Positions 42,193 to 54,889 of a stretch of DNA of 64,000 nt are shown here, piece after piece. Source of the DNA: Limnephilus marmoratus (taxonomy: Eukaryota; Arthropoda; Insecta; Trichoptera; Limnephilidae); the NCBI GenBank assembly GCA_917880885.1, contig OU862919.1, positions 47,343,058-47,407,057 of the forward strand. Reading direction: 5' to 3'. The notes under the pieces were generated by a model that was not told where the DNA came from, ran no database searches, and worked only from the letters and a program-made list of their open reading frames with translations. A program made the translations under genes and the position numbers. The stretch's first letter is position 1, and every line of letters begins with the position of its first letter.

Positions 42193-43572
42193 AAAAATCA
42201 CCGTTGCAATATTGTATTTGCAAGCATTTCTTAAAAGATTTTAGCCTGTGTACGGAAAAAAAACTATTCATATTGCTTGTATACGGGCGCAAACAAAGAT
42301 ATTGAAATATAATAGATGTGCTATCTGCAGTTTTTACTAGGCGAGACTGCGTTTCCGGGTATCGCCGATATTGTTTTCCAATTAACAAATAAACTGAATG
42401 AACGAAAAATTAACGAATAAACCAAACGAACGAACTCGTTCCGTATTCGAACTATATTGTTAACCAATACTAATGCACACCTTCAAAAAAATCAACGAAA
42501 TGAACAAATTATTTTCGTATGCAAACTTCCCTGTTTAGGTCGTAGTCCACCGACAGTTGCGCGGACATCATAGCATATCTCTTTTGTATTTGAATATCTT
42601 GGGCGCAAACAATTATTTCATCTTAATATTTTAAAGCATAATTTGCAAAAGTGTTTTCTTTTAGTTTATGAATGCTTTTAAGTATCACCTAAGCCTGAAG
42701 GCTTTATCACAGACTCAACTTCCTTAAAATTCTATAATGTGTTCCAAGGAAAATCCCAAAATATTTCAATTTAATCTTCAAATTTGTCATCACCGAAAAA
42801 ATGTATTTATCGCAGAATATTTAGGTTCGTACGCTGTTGGTAGAAAATTAATTTATTTGAGATGCCGAGCTGAAGAAATATCGATTAAGAACTTTTCGTT
42901 TTCGTTCGCCGAAGTACTCGGCCGAATAAATTAAATACGTATTTGGAGTTGTGCTAATTTAGGTTCGTCGCGTGACGACCAAAGGTTTTTCTTCGGACAG
43001 AGTATAAATAAAGTTAACCCACTAAACAAAAAAGGTCATAAAGAACCTCCTTAACCCCCCTCTCCACGTAGAAAGAACTTTTTTTCAAATCCATTTTGTA
43101 AAGAAAACTATTTTCTCAAAGTAATACAAAATAACGAATATGTTCGGAGGTTTGTTCAAAGTTTTTTTCACGTTTTCCAATTACGCACATGTTTCGAGGT
43201 TGAAAGAAACAAAAACACATTATATTTCCCAGCTGATTAAAGAAAACATTTTTGTAAAAGTTTATTTTGTTTTCGCTAAGTACTCGTATATATATTTTTA
43301 GCTTATGTTTTTGAGCTACATCAAATTACGTGTAGAGAATAAGTGATACTTGGTTTGTACAAACAAACACTTTATTCATATAATATTATTTTTATAGGAA
43401 TCAAAAACTTTATATACCTTTATAATTATAGAAATCTAAATGTCTTTAAGGGGTAGGTATTTATATAGAACGCAAGTTGGCTTTTAAAAGCTTTTTTTAA
43501 CAAAAATTCCGAAAATTTAACAATGCTAAATAACTGCCAAAATTGAATAGTTTTTTTTGTATTTCTTGGGTA
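42193..43572. other. Unassigned DNA
   Basis: Contains isolated relatives of the 59-bp unit near 42285 and 42600. No gene recognised; a 65-codon frame at 42737-42934 has no motif. Confidence 0.4.
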
Positions 43573-44285
43573 TTAAGAGCGTTTAACCAGCCAGCGGCCG
43601 AAAATCCACATTTCATCGAAAGTTGTTCTTACGATTGTGCAGGGCGGTTACAATGATAAAGGTTAATTTTTCTCCGTACCAGCTTTTTAAAATTATAACT
43701 CAATATCGATTTTATTTCATTCAAAATTTGCTTTAATTTATACCTATATCCAAAAATGCTGAAAGGCGTGATGATAAAACTATAAAATAATATACTTTTT
43801 GTATTTATTTTTTGATTATAAGTATTTCAAATTTTTCAATAATGTCTAAGTTTAATAAGAATGTTAAAAAAAATCTGAAGTATATTAGTCTGTAAGTGCG
43901 CAAATAAATACACAAACGGACCAATTTTCGTCAAGAAATACATGTACGTATATATTTTGGAATGATTTTATTTAAATTAAAATTGATATTCTAAAACATG
44001 CGATACCCAGATAATGTATTGATTTATTTTACTGCAAGATTATATATATGATTTGAAATGGGTGTGGAACAAAATCTTTTTTGAAAATTTAAATCTGCCA
44101 ACGACCTATGGTATAACCTTATTATACCAAAAATAAACATTTTTTATGAAAATTTATTACATGCGAATGCTAGATAAAAGAACAATCTTTCGAAATCCAT
44201 TTATAATTTTTTGTGGAAAAGAGTCAATACGTCTAAAATCTGATTTAAAAATGACATATTTCTGGTTTTTTCTGGTTGCCTCTTA
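43573..44285 (+). repeat. TTAA-flanked repeat F, complete
   Basis: 713 bp. Starts TTAAGAGCGTTTAACCAGCC and ends CTGGTTGCCTCTTAA. Same order as 57306-58026. The inverted ends (GAG...ACCAG) between TTAA tetramers are compatible with TTAA-targeting DNA transposons (piggyBac-like), though piggyBac CCC ends are absent. Non-coding. Confidence 0.7.
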
Positions 44286-44647
44286 ACCATTTAACAAATT
44301 GTAGACATTTTGTTTTGAAAAGTTTTACTTTCCATGTTGTTACTTAAATTTTAATTTATCTGCTACCGGTTTCGACATATTTGTGTCATTCACTAGCAAA
44401 CTTAAAACTAACTTAAATTTGATATAAGTACAGAAATGATTACATTGGATTAGGTGGGGGGTAGTGGGAGGGGTGATTTTGGGGAGGGGGAGAACGATGG
44501 GAGGAGTCAACATAACATGGGAACATTGTCAATAAGGGTGATTTACTAAATTAATACTCAAATAAAAATAACATGTATTTATTTTTGGATGTTTAAATTT
44601 GTTATTTTCTTTGTTGAAACTATGGCCTATATCTTTTTTATTTCTTA
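44286..44647. other. Unassigned DNA
   Basis: A G-rich stretch near 44455-44515; nothing recognised. Confidence 0.35.
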
Positions 44648-44945
44648 CGACTTTATATCCGGGTTAAATCTTCCCTACAGGAAAAACTAAACCCTTCCAC
44701 ACACTTTTCCACAAATGATCATCTAGTCAATCCACGCTGTGCAAGTGCACTATATAAGTATAATAAATTCAAAATAATACAAGAATAACATGTCAACCTA
44801 CCAGAGACCAAATGGGAAAATAATTCACCGACTCCAGATATTTTCATATCAGAGGGTTCAGCTCGGTAGAACTCCTAGCTGGACCGATATATCCTACTGA
44901 TCCCTCAATATAAACATTTAAAAAAACTTTCGTAATCCTACATGC
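44648..44945 (+). repeat. Dispersed repeat N
   Basis: Reverse-complement match to 60770-61055: 'caaatgatcatctagtcaa', 'aacatgtcaacctac', 'gaccaaatgggaa', 'gactccagatattttcatat', 'tcagagggttc'. Class unknown. Confidence 0.7.
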
Positions 44946-45158
44946 ATTTAAAATGACTGATTTTTGCATTTTAATGTATAAACTCTTTGACAACTCTAAT
45001 AAGCCTAAATTTTGAAATTTTATTTTAAATTTTTAAATGTTTAGCAAACTCGGAATAATTTTTATTTCGTAAACAGAGTTCATGTTTCCTGATTCTAATA
45101 AATGTCTAGTAGTCATACCTACGTAGATTAATTAAAATTTATGTAACAAATGTACAAG

Positions 45159-46056
45159 CAGGGCTGGGCAGTATTTGAATTACTTGTAATTGAAATACAA
45201 ATACGTATTTTGTATTTGTATTTCAATTACTTCCTAAAAATGTATTTTGTAATTGGTATACAATATTATACATCAATTACCTGATGCTGAGGTATTTTGT
45301 AATTTGTATTTCTAATACTTATGGCTTAAAAATACATTTTCAATTACATTTAGCGATCTTAATAATGATAATGAAAAACAAACTGACATAGATAATACGT
45401 AGACCAAAAACGCTAGAATTCAGAGCAATATATTATGTATGTTAATATTTAGAGTTCGCAAAACGTCCTGTGCTATAATAGTAATGTTATTGTACATTTT
45501 CTTTTGTATCATATATATTGTACTTGCCGTTGCTTTGTATTGTACATTTTTAGGTCATACTATTAGATTAATTAGATCCAGCACTATAGGAATAATTTGA
45601 CTGAATACTGGATTATTTTAGCGCACTTGAAGTGAAATAACACAAAATTGCGCAAATGTCGTGTTATTATAATAATAATTATTATTATCTAACACCTGGG
45701 TTCTATACCACAACATTTTACAATTGAAGCGGAGATGAGATGTGTCTTCTGAGCAATATGATTATTCAATTTTTACACGTCTCTGTTTCACACTGCTCAA
45801 CTTTGCTTCTGTAGAAACGCACCCTTAGATAAGGACACTTCACAATCTATTGCAACCAAAGGTTCTAGCAAAACCGAATGTATTTTGTCATTTGTATTTT
45901 GTATTTGAAATAAAAAAAAATGGTTAAAATACTGTATTTTATATTTTGTATTTCAAATACACGACTTGAAAGTATTTCGTATTTTAAATACATGCGAAAA
46001 GGTATTTTGTAATTTGTATTTTAGTTACAGCACAGCATGTATTTTGCCCAGCCCTG
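45159..46056 (-). mobile_element. hAT-type non-autonomous element (sister of 38167-39950)
   Basis: 898 bp, CAGGGCTGGGCAG.../...GCCCAGCCCTG, flanked by TGTACAAG at 45151-45158 and 46057-46064. Opposite orientation to the first copy and without its nested insertions. Confidence 0.88.
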
Positions 46057-46064
46057 TGTACAAG

Positions 46065-47120
46065 GAAAGTAAAACTCTTCAAAACAAAATGAATAATTGT
46101 TACTTGTAAAATACAAGCCCCCTTCGTCAATAATTTTTTTCTCTATATTACCTTATTGCATGTCCGCCAAAAGTGACTTAATTATATTAGTTGAGAAATG
46201 TTAGATACGTTGTAAGTACATGAAAAGCGTTTTATTACGACAAAAGTGTGATCTGTTTCACGCGACATAAAATCGTTCTTATAATATTTGCCATAAGTAC
46301 AGAGGAAATGCTTAAGGCCCGGTAGTAAGCATTCAAAAAGAAGAAGAAGGGCAGATATGTAAATACTAATGTTAGAGGGAGCGCGCTAATATAAAAAAAC
46401 GATAATATTAAGTGAAAATTGTGAAAATTTTTAATGAAACATGACTTGTTTAAAACATAGCAAAAATCTCTCGACAAATGCTTGAGTTGCATTGTGAATT
46501 TTTTTATTAACAGAACAAAATGTGTTTTTAATATTTTTTTGAGCATATTTTGTGAATTTTTCTATCGAGGTAATTTCATATAAATTACATTTGCAGCTCT
46601 ACAAATGTGTAGATACTATCTTCAAAAATAACATAATTTTTTTTAGAAATGTAAAAACTTAAGGTGTTGAAGAGAAATATATTATAAATCTGTAGAAATT
46701 CGGTATGCGGGGGCTTACAGCGCAGACAAATCTTTAAATCGCTCTCCGGTATAAATTATTGTCATTTATTGTAATTCTGCTTTGGTTGTATGGAGACGAT
46801 ATGTCATAATTTATTTACACTCGGCTGAGAAAGTGCATTTGTTCAGAGATAGCATTTACTTCCTATGGCTTGAATTGTTATGCTTGTCATGAAAGGCAGA
46901 TGCCTTAGCCAACTTTGCTACAATGTATTTAAACTGTAGATTAAGAAACCATTGTACCAGTCAGAAGAGGGCCTTAACAAGCAGTAACCGGTTACGGTCA
47001 CAAATACATGCATTGAAAAAAGGTTTGTATTTGTTTTATTATAATGGAATTCCACTACGAATTGTCGGTATCAAAAATAGAAACAATCAAAAGTTGATTT
47101 TTAGAAGATAGAATCGAAGT
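46065..47120. other. Unassigned DNA
   Basis: A 103-codon minus frame (46235-46546) is F/L-rich and low-complexity; a 62-codon plus frame (46923-47111) has no motif. No call. Confidence 0.35.
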
Positions 47121-47121
47121 T

Positions 47122-47205
47122 AGGTGCCATCCATAAATTACGTCACACCTTAAGGGGGGAGGGGCGGCGGAGGGGAGTAGAGAACTTAACGACTTATGCC
47201 ACATT
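47122..47205 (+). repeat. Harbinger-like MITE end
   Basis: 'gccatccataaattacgtca' followed by 'aaggggggagggg'. It resembles the GGGGGCATA..ATTACGT end at 39478 but is a half element. Confidence 0.4.
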
Positions 47206-47604
47206 AACCGGACACGTACAAATGCTGGTGTCAGGGATCCAATCAGAAGAATGTGCGAATTGTTTAATAAAAACCACAACCTTAAGAATTTCGATACATT
47301 TTTTGATACTTATACACTTTTGGTAGAAAATTGAAGGCTGCTTTCCTATAAAAAAAGAAAACTTATATATCATTCACTGTACTTTTTAAGTGCTTCTTTT
47401 TAAACAATTTTCGATTCATTATTAATTATGACTTATTTTTAAACATGTATAAACAATGTATTTGAAAATCTTTATTTATCAAGTCAATCAGTGAGAAATA
47501 GTTGGGGTGCAGGTGAATTCTTAAGTTATTGTTCATAACAGGTATTGTTTTGTTAATTATTGTCTGTATCTGTGTTTTCTCCTTAAATAAAAAAAAGAAG
47601 TGTG
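47206..47604. other. Unassigned DNA
   Basis: Nothing recognised. Confidence 0.35.
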
Positions 47605-47700
47605 ACATTTTCATTATTTGTTTCTGGGGTGTTATGCCATCATCGGGACAGATCCGGCAGATCTGGCAGATGTGATACACACATCTGCCGGAATATGATA
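47605..47700. repeat. Relic of the hammerhead-bearing foldback repeat
   Basis: 'tgtttctggggtgttatgcc' and 'atcgggacagat' remain; core motifs are lost. Confidence 0.45.
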
Positions 47701-47702
47701 CT

Positions 47703-47790
47703 TCGACTAAGAACTACCAACATTATCTTCATTTTCTTAACGCACATATTATTGGCTGCGGTCTTTTTATATGATTGCAAGATTCAAACC
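47703..47790 (-). repeat. SINE L
   Basis: Matches 3200-3300 in reverse complement, including the B-box side ('gattgcaagattcaaacccg'). Confidence 0.6.
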
Positions 47791-47794
47791 CGAA

Positions 47795-47930
47795 CTTAGC
47801 TCAGTTGGTAGAGCTGTTGCCATGAAAGTTCGAGTTCCAGAGGTGCCAATATCTTTTTTCTGATTTTTCTGTCTCCAGATTTTCGGTTGAGTCTCGCTAA
47901 TTTTGTCTTCATTTAATTAACCGTTTTATT
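47795..47930 (+). repeat. SINE D
   Basis: TTAGCTCAGTTGGTAGAGC, a shortened B-box side (GTTCGAGTTCC) and the body 'tctgatttttctgtctccag'. It directly abuts SINE L. Confidence 0.7.
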
Positions 47931-48737
47931 AGTTTATCCGCTTCTTGGAAAATTCAATATGAAATCACATAAACATAATACGAGTAGCTCTTCCGCTATT
48001 TCCTACGGCAGATAAAACTTTTGTTTTTTATTTGTACCTGGGTTGTTTGTGTTTGTTATCAGAAACATTTTATATTTGTTGGATCACTTCTCCGTTGTTA
48101 GTGTAACTTTTAATTGGCAATTATCGACAGAGGCAGCAGGATTGCTGGTTGAAGTTTTGCTTCGTTGCTTCTATCAGAAAACAAACGGACTGTTATTCGA
48201 TTGGTCATAGAAATATGAGTGAATCATCAGGAGATTAGTTCACAGTGAAGAACGATATACTTGATCACGGACATACCGGATCGAATAAAGTGAATGTGTA
48301 CCGGGATAGTTCAATAAAATCCAAACTTATTAGTTAGTCTATATTTGGAGTGGGTAATATCAATTTACAAGTATGACACACTTCAATAATAGTAAAACAG
48401 TACAAAATACTTTTGGGGTATTTAATCCAAAGGAAACTAATTGTTCCCCCAACTGTTCGTCAAACCTTTTAACGAAAGGTTTACGAGTTTTCACTCTGGG
48501 TTAGCTAAAAGACTTTCAGTCCTGCCAGAGATTTTTTCTCGAAGATGCGCGGGTAGAACCGAAAGGCAACTTAACTTTTTTCGAGGTGCCACATGATCTT
48601 ATATCGGTCATCCCAGCTGTGACATCCGAGTGGCGGGGTGAAGATTCTAACAGTATCCCTTGCCCCTAATTAGTATCTAAAGGACGAAACGGGAATGGGT
48701 AGGCATTCGAGAACTATCAATGTACGCTCTTTATTTA
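47931..48737. other. Unassigned DNA
   Basis: No recognised element or gene. Confidence 0.4.
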
Positions 48738-49025
48738 TTTTATTTATTTATTGTTTTGGAACATTTACAGAGTATTAACATAAAAAAGTCATTAGATTAG
48801 CATTGCAAAAGCGTAGATGTTAATAGTCCACTTAAAAATGTTCACAGAATGCACAGTTTAATAGTTGTTTTTCGCTATGTATACATAGAAGTTAACAGAA
48901 ATTAGAAATAGCAAAATATAAACAGAGGTATAAAAAGAGATAACAAAAATAGTGATGATAAAATATAGAGATGACAAAGATAAAAAATATAGATATACGA
49001 TGTAAGAAACAGAAAAACAAAAATA
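48738..49025 (-). repeat. 3' UTR of the 8.2-kb LINE family
   Basis: Reverse-complement match to about 8740-9035 ('gttttggaacatttacagag', 'gtccacttaaaaatgttcac', 'ttgtttttcgctatgtatac'). Coding part absent. Confidence 0.8.
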
Positions 49026-50202
49026 AGATTAGAATTATTCCTCCATGATTGGAATCATTTCTCGTGGGTTTACGAGTACTTCAGTTTAAATATTACCCAT
49101 ATATATGTTCGTATTTAAATAGGACTGATTGACTTTATATTATGTAACTCAATACACCAGTGCAATGCGGCCGCCAACTCACAGATGTCCGCTCGCCGCG
49201 CCGACTTACTAGACAACACAGTAGTACAATAATAATACGCTAGGGAGGTAGAGATAGGGCCCGCCTCCGAGAACCACTTACTTTACGTAGGCGGAGGGCA
49301 TTGGAGAAGATACATGGAAACGAAATGAATGATAACCGTCGCTCGGTCACATATTGTTCAGTTTGAGGCGCGCCTCAAAAACCGAACACTTCCGAAGTAA
49401 AATCGACCGTTTGCAATTAGCTCTAGCGCAAATTGTGTCTTTGGTTTTGTGATTATTAATAAGCGGCAGTAGGTACCTACGGAGTACGGTTATTTTGATT
49501 AAATTACTAGGGCAAATTTGACGGTATATCTTATTGTGCAGATTATTATTATTATCATAGTTTGAGATAAGTTTGTTAATCAAATTTGTTAGTTTGTTCC
49601 ATCGTTTTTTTCTAGGTTATATAAAATAGGTACTCGCAGGTGTAGGAATACAGAATACTTACTTAAAAAAAGTTTGTGCCTTTCCTCTTTTCAACACCCC
49701 AAACCACCAATGCTTGTAAGCTCGTGAAGCATCATTGCTTTGCTACTGCAGAACTCAAAGCGACGTATCTCAAAATAATCGTAACCTGATTGAAAGTTGA
49801 CAAAATTCTTCTTGCCTAAGAAGGTCCTTTCTGTCCATTATAATTAATACATAGCGGGAGTGTTTCCAAAAAGTTTCCAAGATAAATGGCATTCCTGAAG
49901 TAAAGTCTACGAGAGAAAGGTCAGAGGGCGTGTTATTAGTCAACTTGTGTTCTAAATGTCAAAAAGTTTCTGAGATACCAACTGAAACAAATCGTTCCAA
50001 CTTTAATACAATACATTGCGGGTTATTACACTTTGTTTTCCTTTCATAACTTTCAGGAATACAACGGGAAGTTACTTAATATTACGTGATATTAATATAT
50101 TTGTAGTTTTCTCAAAATGAAACTAACCAAACAATAAATTACAGCCACTTGACGAAATAATTAAAATTATTAAAACTCCCAGATAGAAGACTTATTTCCT
50201 AC
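49026..50202. other. Unassigned DNA
   Basis: No gene or repeat recognised. Confidence 0.4.
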
Positions 50203-50448
50203 TTGACTTTTATTTTGAAAATTGTTAATTTATTAAGCTTAATTACCTTCCACGTACCAACAAGAACTACTCGATCTAAAATTATTTTAAATTGTAACAA
50301 CAGTATCAGGAATGAGTCACTTAGGCACTCACTTGTACCTAGATTGCATGCAGTTGGCAATACTTCCTCAGAAGTAGTAGATGTGTTAAACTGCACGGAA
50401 TATAGTTACAAACAAGCTACAATAACGTACCTTAATAATAATAACTAG
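50203..50448 (+). pseudogene. Possible RT C-terminal relic
   Basis: An 81-codon frame contains FHVPTRTTRSKIILNC and HSLVPRLHAVGN, similar in style to 'F.+P...TR....' tails of jockey-type RTs. Only style supports it; it may be chance. Confidence 0.3.
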
Positions 50449-50640
50449 CAGTTATTATTATTGCTGCCAGGCCCTGTGGGCGGCTTTTAGTTCACCTTCG
50501 CCCGGTTTGAGTGTTTGTGACCATTTTATAAATCCGATAGGAACTGGTTCCTAAAATAGCCGGTTCCTCGGATCCACTGTGATCTAGTGACAGCTGGTCA
50601 CCGAGACTAAGTAACAGTAACAAAGTAACCGAGACACGCA
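50445..50640 (-). repeat. Dispersed repeat I
   Basis: Reverse-complement match to 6250-6460 ('ctagcagttattattattgc', 'ccctgtgggcggcttttag'). Confidence 0.6.
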
Positions 50641-51384
50641 TTGACGTTATACGTATTTTATAACAACTTCGTCAAGTATTGCCATCAATCTTTCCAAATC
50701 CGAAATTAATGTATATAAATCCGTAGCACTTATACCTAGGGAGGAAACATCCATATGCGAGCTGCTGATGGAAGTAGTGACATCTTGTGTCGAATTTTTT
50801 TAATTTGAAACCGATTTATAACAGTAGCTTTGTGTGAAATTCCACGTAGGTACACAGATGTTATTAGACATGTTTTTGAGTTTTTAGCGGCAAGCACATT
50901 GTAAACTTTTTTTTTAATATGTATTGATTTTGCTTCATGATTACTGTTCTACTTTTTATCAGAAATTTATATCAGAAATAATTTTGTATATCATATGTTT
51001 GTAAAAGTCCGTATGGGGTAGGGGCACATATTAATATAAATAACTTTAATTCACAAATACTTTTCGTACGTTGGAATATGATATGTTAAGAGATGATATT
51101 AAAGTGATTATTTAACAAATGCTTTACACAATATACTAATAAAAAAATCACCCTTCCAGTCACGTATTCGAAAAAAACGGTATTGATTTTTTTTTATTAA
51201 GAAGAAAATACAGATACAGACGTCAATTGACAAGAATATACAAAACAATTAATAGAAAATTCGCCTGCATCCAAACTATTTCTCACGAATTAACATTAAC
51301 AGCAAATATAAACATATACAAATATTTTAACCTTTAAATACGGAAAAGACGTATGTATTGGAAGAAACTATTCTTTGTCGGTAA
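50641..51384. other. Unassigned AT-rich DNA
   Basis: Nothing recognised. Confidence 0.4.
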
Positions 51385-51530
51385 ATTTAATTTTTAAAGA
51401 AATATGTTGTATGCTGAACGTCTTTTGAGGCGTTTAAACCAATAAATTTTAACAATTTTTGAAGGTTCCTGACTCCTATAAGAGCAACTTACCAAAAAAG
51501 CAAAACCTACTGACACGCTAATGGTCGAAA
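51385..51530 (-). repeat. Dispersed repeat G
   Basis: Reverse-complement match to 10545-10700 ('cgtcttttgaggcgtttaaa', 'tgacacgctaatgg'). Confidence 0.6.
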
Positions 51531-51654
51531 TCTATATTATATTAAAAATACTTGTCAAAGGTCAAAATCCAGAAGGGAAATTGGGGAATATGTTTGGATG
51601 GACAAAATGCCGCTCGTTTCCGTTTAATAATAAACACGGTACAGGCCGTCGTGC

Positions 51655-51800
51655 GCTTTCTCTTTCTATAGCTAGCGTTACAGTGTTCGTCATCAGGACA
51701 GATGTGAGGCCCTTGCGATGGATACTATAACGCTGCCCTCAAAGTTGGCTAAAAAGGAAGAAGCGCAAAACGGAATAACAACCCAAAAAATAATCACGGC
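51655..51800. repeat. Decayed hammerhead-bearing foldback repeat
   Basis: Left 'agcgttacagtgttcgtcat' and right 'gatggatactataacgctgc' are the two inverted arms. 'ggctaaaaaggaagaagcgc' and 'ataacaacccaaaaaataat' continue the family layout. Confidence 0.55.
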
Positions 51801-52171
51801 TGTCTTGGCGTATTATCGATTGTCCCCAAACCTTCAAAATTTGATGTGAATATATCGTAGGTACGTTTTTCGTGAACGTTTTTCCCAACAACCTTACTTT
51901 AGAAGGGGTAAATAACGTGACAAAATGGCATTAAAAAATAAAGAAACGTTACTTGTACATTTACAAAACAATAATTCAATTTTATTTAATGACTACCATA
52001 AGTCAAATAAATAAATATATTTTTGTAGTATTAATGCAAGTAAAATTTTATTACATCTTTAAGCAACACATGGCGGTTACTTTCATAAATGTAATTATTG
52101 GTAAAGTACGATTAGAGTAGTTTCAATTGGAAGTAATATATTTGAGTTAAACATGCTACCTACCCAAATAG
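51801..52171. other. Unassigned AT-rich DNA
   Basis: Nothing recognised. Confidence 0.4.
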
Positions 52172-52310
52172 GAGATTCAACATAAAGGCTTGCGCTTTCG
52201 GAGTATCTGGGCCTAAGGCTTGGAATAAACTCCTTTCGAAACTAAGATGCATAACAAGCCCAACAGAATTTAGATCCAAACTCAAAACCTGCCTTTGTGG
52301 GCTCTAATAC
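52172..52310 (+). pseudogene. C-terminal relic of a CR1/L2-like reverse transcriptase
   Basis: Reads FGVSGPKAWNKLLSKLRCIT then SPTEFRSKLKTCLCGL and a stop. 'F.V.GP..WN.LP..LR...S...F+..LKT.L' is the conserved final motif of many CR1/L2-type LINE proteins. Too short to be active. Confidence 0.65.
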
Positions 52311-52359
52311 ACTTAAATTAAATATACATATCTGAGAGTATCATACTTGCATTGCCTAC

Positions 52360-52980
52360 TACCTGACCCGGACACGCGTTGCTGTGGCTAATAAAACACA
52401 ACGTCATCTACTCGATGGTTATCCAACCTTTATAACCACCGCCGTCTTTGAGTTTATCGCGAAGAGACAGACAGATGCCGCGGAGGACTTTAATTTATAA
52501 TACGTAGAGATGGTGTGAAAGATTATAATAATGTGCATGAAATGCTTGGGGTAACTAACGTGTTTAAGTTAATAAGAATTAATACTGTATCCGTCTAAAT
52601 AACTTTTCAATTACCGCAATGTACGTGACCATTTTTTTAAAGATAAATTGGGTATAGTAAGCTATCCGTAAAAGATAGACGTATGCCTTCACGGACTTTT
52701 TTGTAGATCTATAAAAGAGGAATATCCCACCATGCAGCGTTTTCGATGAAAGCTACGAGGCGCTCTGACTTTTTCCGACACTTCTAACAATTATCGTTAT
52801 GTTTCAACCAATTAACACAAATCCTTGATAAATTACATACCTCAACCTTCCTCACGAAACACTCTATCTATTGGTGAAAACCGCATGAAAATCCGTTCAG
52901 TAGTTTTCGAGTTTATCCGAACAGACAGACAGACAGACGACGCGGGGGACTTTAATTTATAATATGTAGAGATATGTAGA
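52360..52980 (-). mobile_element. Helitron-like repeat, family J, with internal duplication
   Basis: 'ctgacccggacacgcgttgc' at the left. The 'gactttaatttataat' end block occurs twice (about 52485 and 52955), each after a GACAGACAGAC stretch, so two copies are nested or tandem. Confidence 0.55.
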
Positions 52981-53104
52981 GATAATATGTTTTAATCACA
53001 CTTTTCTTAACAAATTTCTTAATCCTTACACATCAATCTGTCTCTTACCGGGGGAACCATCACGTTGTGGAAGATAAATATTCTGATCAAATACTTGTAC
53101 TATT

Positions 53105-53160
53105 GTACAATTGCAATTTCTGCAATTTCTGCAAATTTCTGCGAATTTATGCAATTTCTG
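53105..53160 (+). repeat. GCAATTTCT-like simple repeat at the LINE 5' edge
   Basis: Five to six units of 'gcaatttct' or 'gcaaatttct' directly before the truncated LINE. Confidence 0.7.
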
Positions 53161-54889
53161 CAAATCCAGTCTGCCACCTCTTACCAGACCTGACGGCTCA
53201 CTAGCAAACACCGCCACCGAAAAGGCTAACTTACTAGGTAAAATGTTTGCGGATAACTCAACCCTCGATGACCAAGGTGCTCTCCCGACGTCGGTTCCTC
53301 ACTGCGGTTTTCATATGAAAAAGCTGAGGATCCGGCATCGGGAAGTACTCCATGTTTTACGAGGGCTTGATGTTAATAAAGCTAGTGGGCCCGACGGAAT
53401 ACCTGCCCTGGTATTGCAGAGGTGCGCTGCAGAATTAGCTCCAATTTTGACGAAGCTTTTTAAACTGTCCCTGAAGACTGGCTCTGTGCCCTCTGGTTGG
53501 AAAAAAGCGGTTATCCATCCTATTCCAAAGAAGGGTGACCACTCCAACCCGGCCAACTACCGCCCCATAGCGATCACATCAGTTCTGTCTAAGGTGATGG
53601 AACGTGTGATCAACGACAAACTGCTCACATACCTCGAGAAGAACAAAATTATCAACGACCGTCAATACGGATTCCGGCGGAACCGCTCGTGCAGTGATCT
53701 TCTCGCGTATGTGACGCATGTTTGGGGGCGATGCCTGGAACGTTTCGGTGAGACCCAAACGGTTGCACTGGACATCTCCAAGGCCTTTGACCGGGTTTGG
53801 CACCGAGGACTTGTCAACAAACTGCTTTCTTACGGACTTCCCGCATCCTTGTGTACGTGGATTGCCGACTTCTTGAGGGGGAGGTCGATTCAGACGGTAG
53901 TCGATGGTTTCACCTCTTCCTCACACTCGATAAATGCTGGCGTCCCGCAGGGATCGGTTCTGTCTCCAACTTTGTTTTTGTTGCACATCAACGACCTTTT
54001 GTCATGTGCACCAATTCACTGTTATGCGGATGACAGTACAGTTCATGATAGCTTTTTGTTTGACAAGCCCCCAAAGGGCTCACAAACTCCAACAGCTCGT
54101 AGGGCTTTGAAGCAAAGAATGGACGGCTACCTCGAGAGTGTTTTCTCTTGGGGTAAAAATAATCTCGTTGAATTTAATGTTTTAAAGACCCAATCTTGTC
54201 TGATTACGTCCAAAAGGGATCGAAATGAAAATCTAGTCTCTTTCAACGGAAGCAATCTTCCGAACAGGCTTTCCATTGATATGCTTGGTGTAACCCTAAG
54301 TGACCAGCTCAGGTATGGGGGCTCCATCGAAGCCAGAGTAAAGCTAGTCTCCCAAAAACTGGGCGTACTGTACAGGGCCCGCAGATACTTTAATAGTACA
54401 CAACTGCTAACCTTGTACAAATCGCAAGTACGCCCCACGGTTGAATTTGGCAGCCATCTCTGGTCTGGAGCTCCAAAATACCTGAAAAATACCCTCGACT
54501 CTGTGCAGAAACGGGCGGTCCGTTTGATAGATTCTCCCATCTTAACAGACGGATTGCAATCTTTAGAGCACAGGCGTCGGGTGGGAATGCTATCCTTGTT
54601 CTACCGGTATTACAATGGAAGATGCTCCGAGGAACTAGCATCATTGATCCCTTCGGCACCGGTGCATAGTCGGGAAACACGCCAAACGCGTGCCCAACAT
54701 TTGTACACGGTTGACATTTGTCACATGAGAACGGGTCGTTTCTTCGACTCGTTCTTGTGTTCAACAGCTCGGCTGTGGAATGATTTGCCGGCCTCTGTGT
54801 TTCCTCCTTCCTACATCATGGGTCTCTTCAAGACCAATGTTCATTCCTTCCTCTCCTCAAAAAGACCCTCCACACAGCATCCCAGATGA
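53111..54889 (+). CDS. CR1/jockey-like LINE reverse transcriptase, 5'-truncated
   Basis: 592 codons, an open frame. RT: VNKASGPDGIP (89-99), ALDISKAFDRVW (219-230), GVPQGSVLSP (277-286), CYADDST (304-310), then the usual post-core region (GVLYRARRYF; QKRAVRLID; RRRVGML; TARLWNDLP; ASVFPPSYIMGLFKTNVHSF). No endonuclease is present, so the copy is 5'-truncated. The first ~18 codons come from a GCAATTTCT-like simple repeat rather than the element. The frame runs past the expected end (FLSS) into the 3' UTR (KRPSTQHPR). Closest in style to the CR1/jockey group. Relics of the same family are at 24450-24557 and 31258-31860. Confidence 0.85.
   Translation: MQFLQFLQISANLCNFCKSSLPPLTRPDGSLANTATEKANLLGKMFADNSTLDDQGALPTSVPHCGFHMKKLRIRHREVLHVLRGLDVNKASGPDGIPALVLQRCAAELAPILTKLFKLSLKTGSVPSGWKKAVIHPIPKKGDHSNPANYRPIAITSVLSKVMERVINDKLLTYLEKNKIINDRQYGFRRNRSCSDLLAYVTHVWGRCLERFGETQTVALDISKAFDRVWHRGLVNKLLSYGLPASLCTWIADFLRGRSIQTVVDGFTSSSHSINAGVPQGSVLSPTLFLLHINDLLSCAPIHCYADDSTVHDSFLFDKPPKGSQTPTARRALKQRMDGYLESVFSWGKNNLVEFNVLKTQSCLITSKRDRNENLVSFNGSNLPNRLSIDMLGVTLSDQLRYGGSIEARVKLVSQKLGVLYRARRYFNSTQLLTLYKSQVRPTVEFGSHLWSGAPKYLKNTLDSVQKRAVRLIDSPILTDGLQSLEHRRRVGMLSLFYRYYNGRCSEELASLIPSAPVHSRETRQTRAQHLYTVDICHMRTGRFFDSFLCSTARLWNDLPASVFPPSYIMGLFKTNVHSFLSSKRPSTQHPR

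Noticed and set aside
48000..48720. Possible LTR-type sequence or retroviral remnant
   Set aside because: No paired LTRs, primer-binding site, polypurine tract or gag/pol motif could be found.
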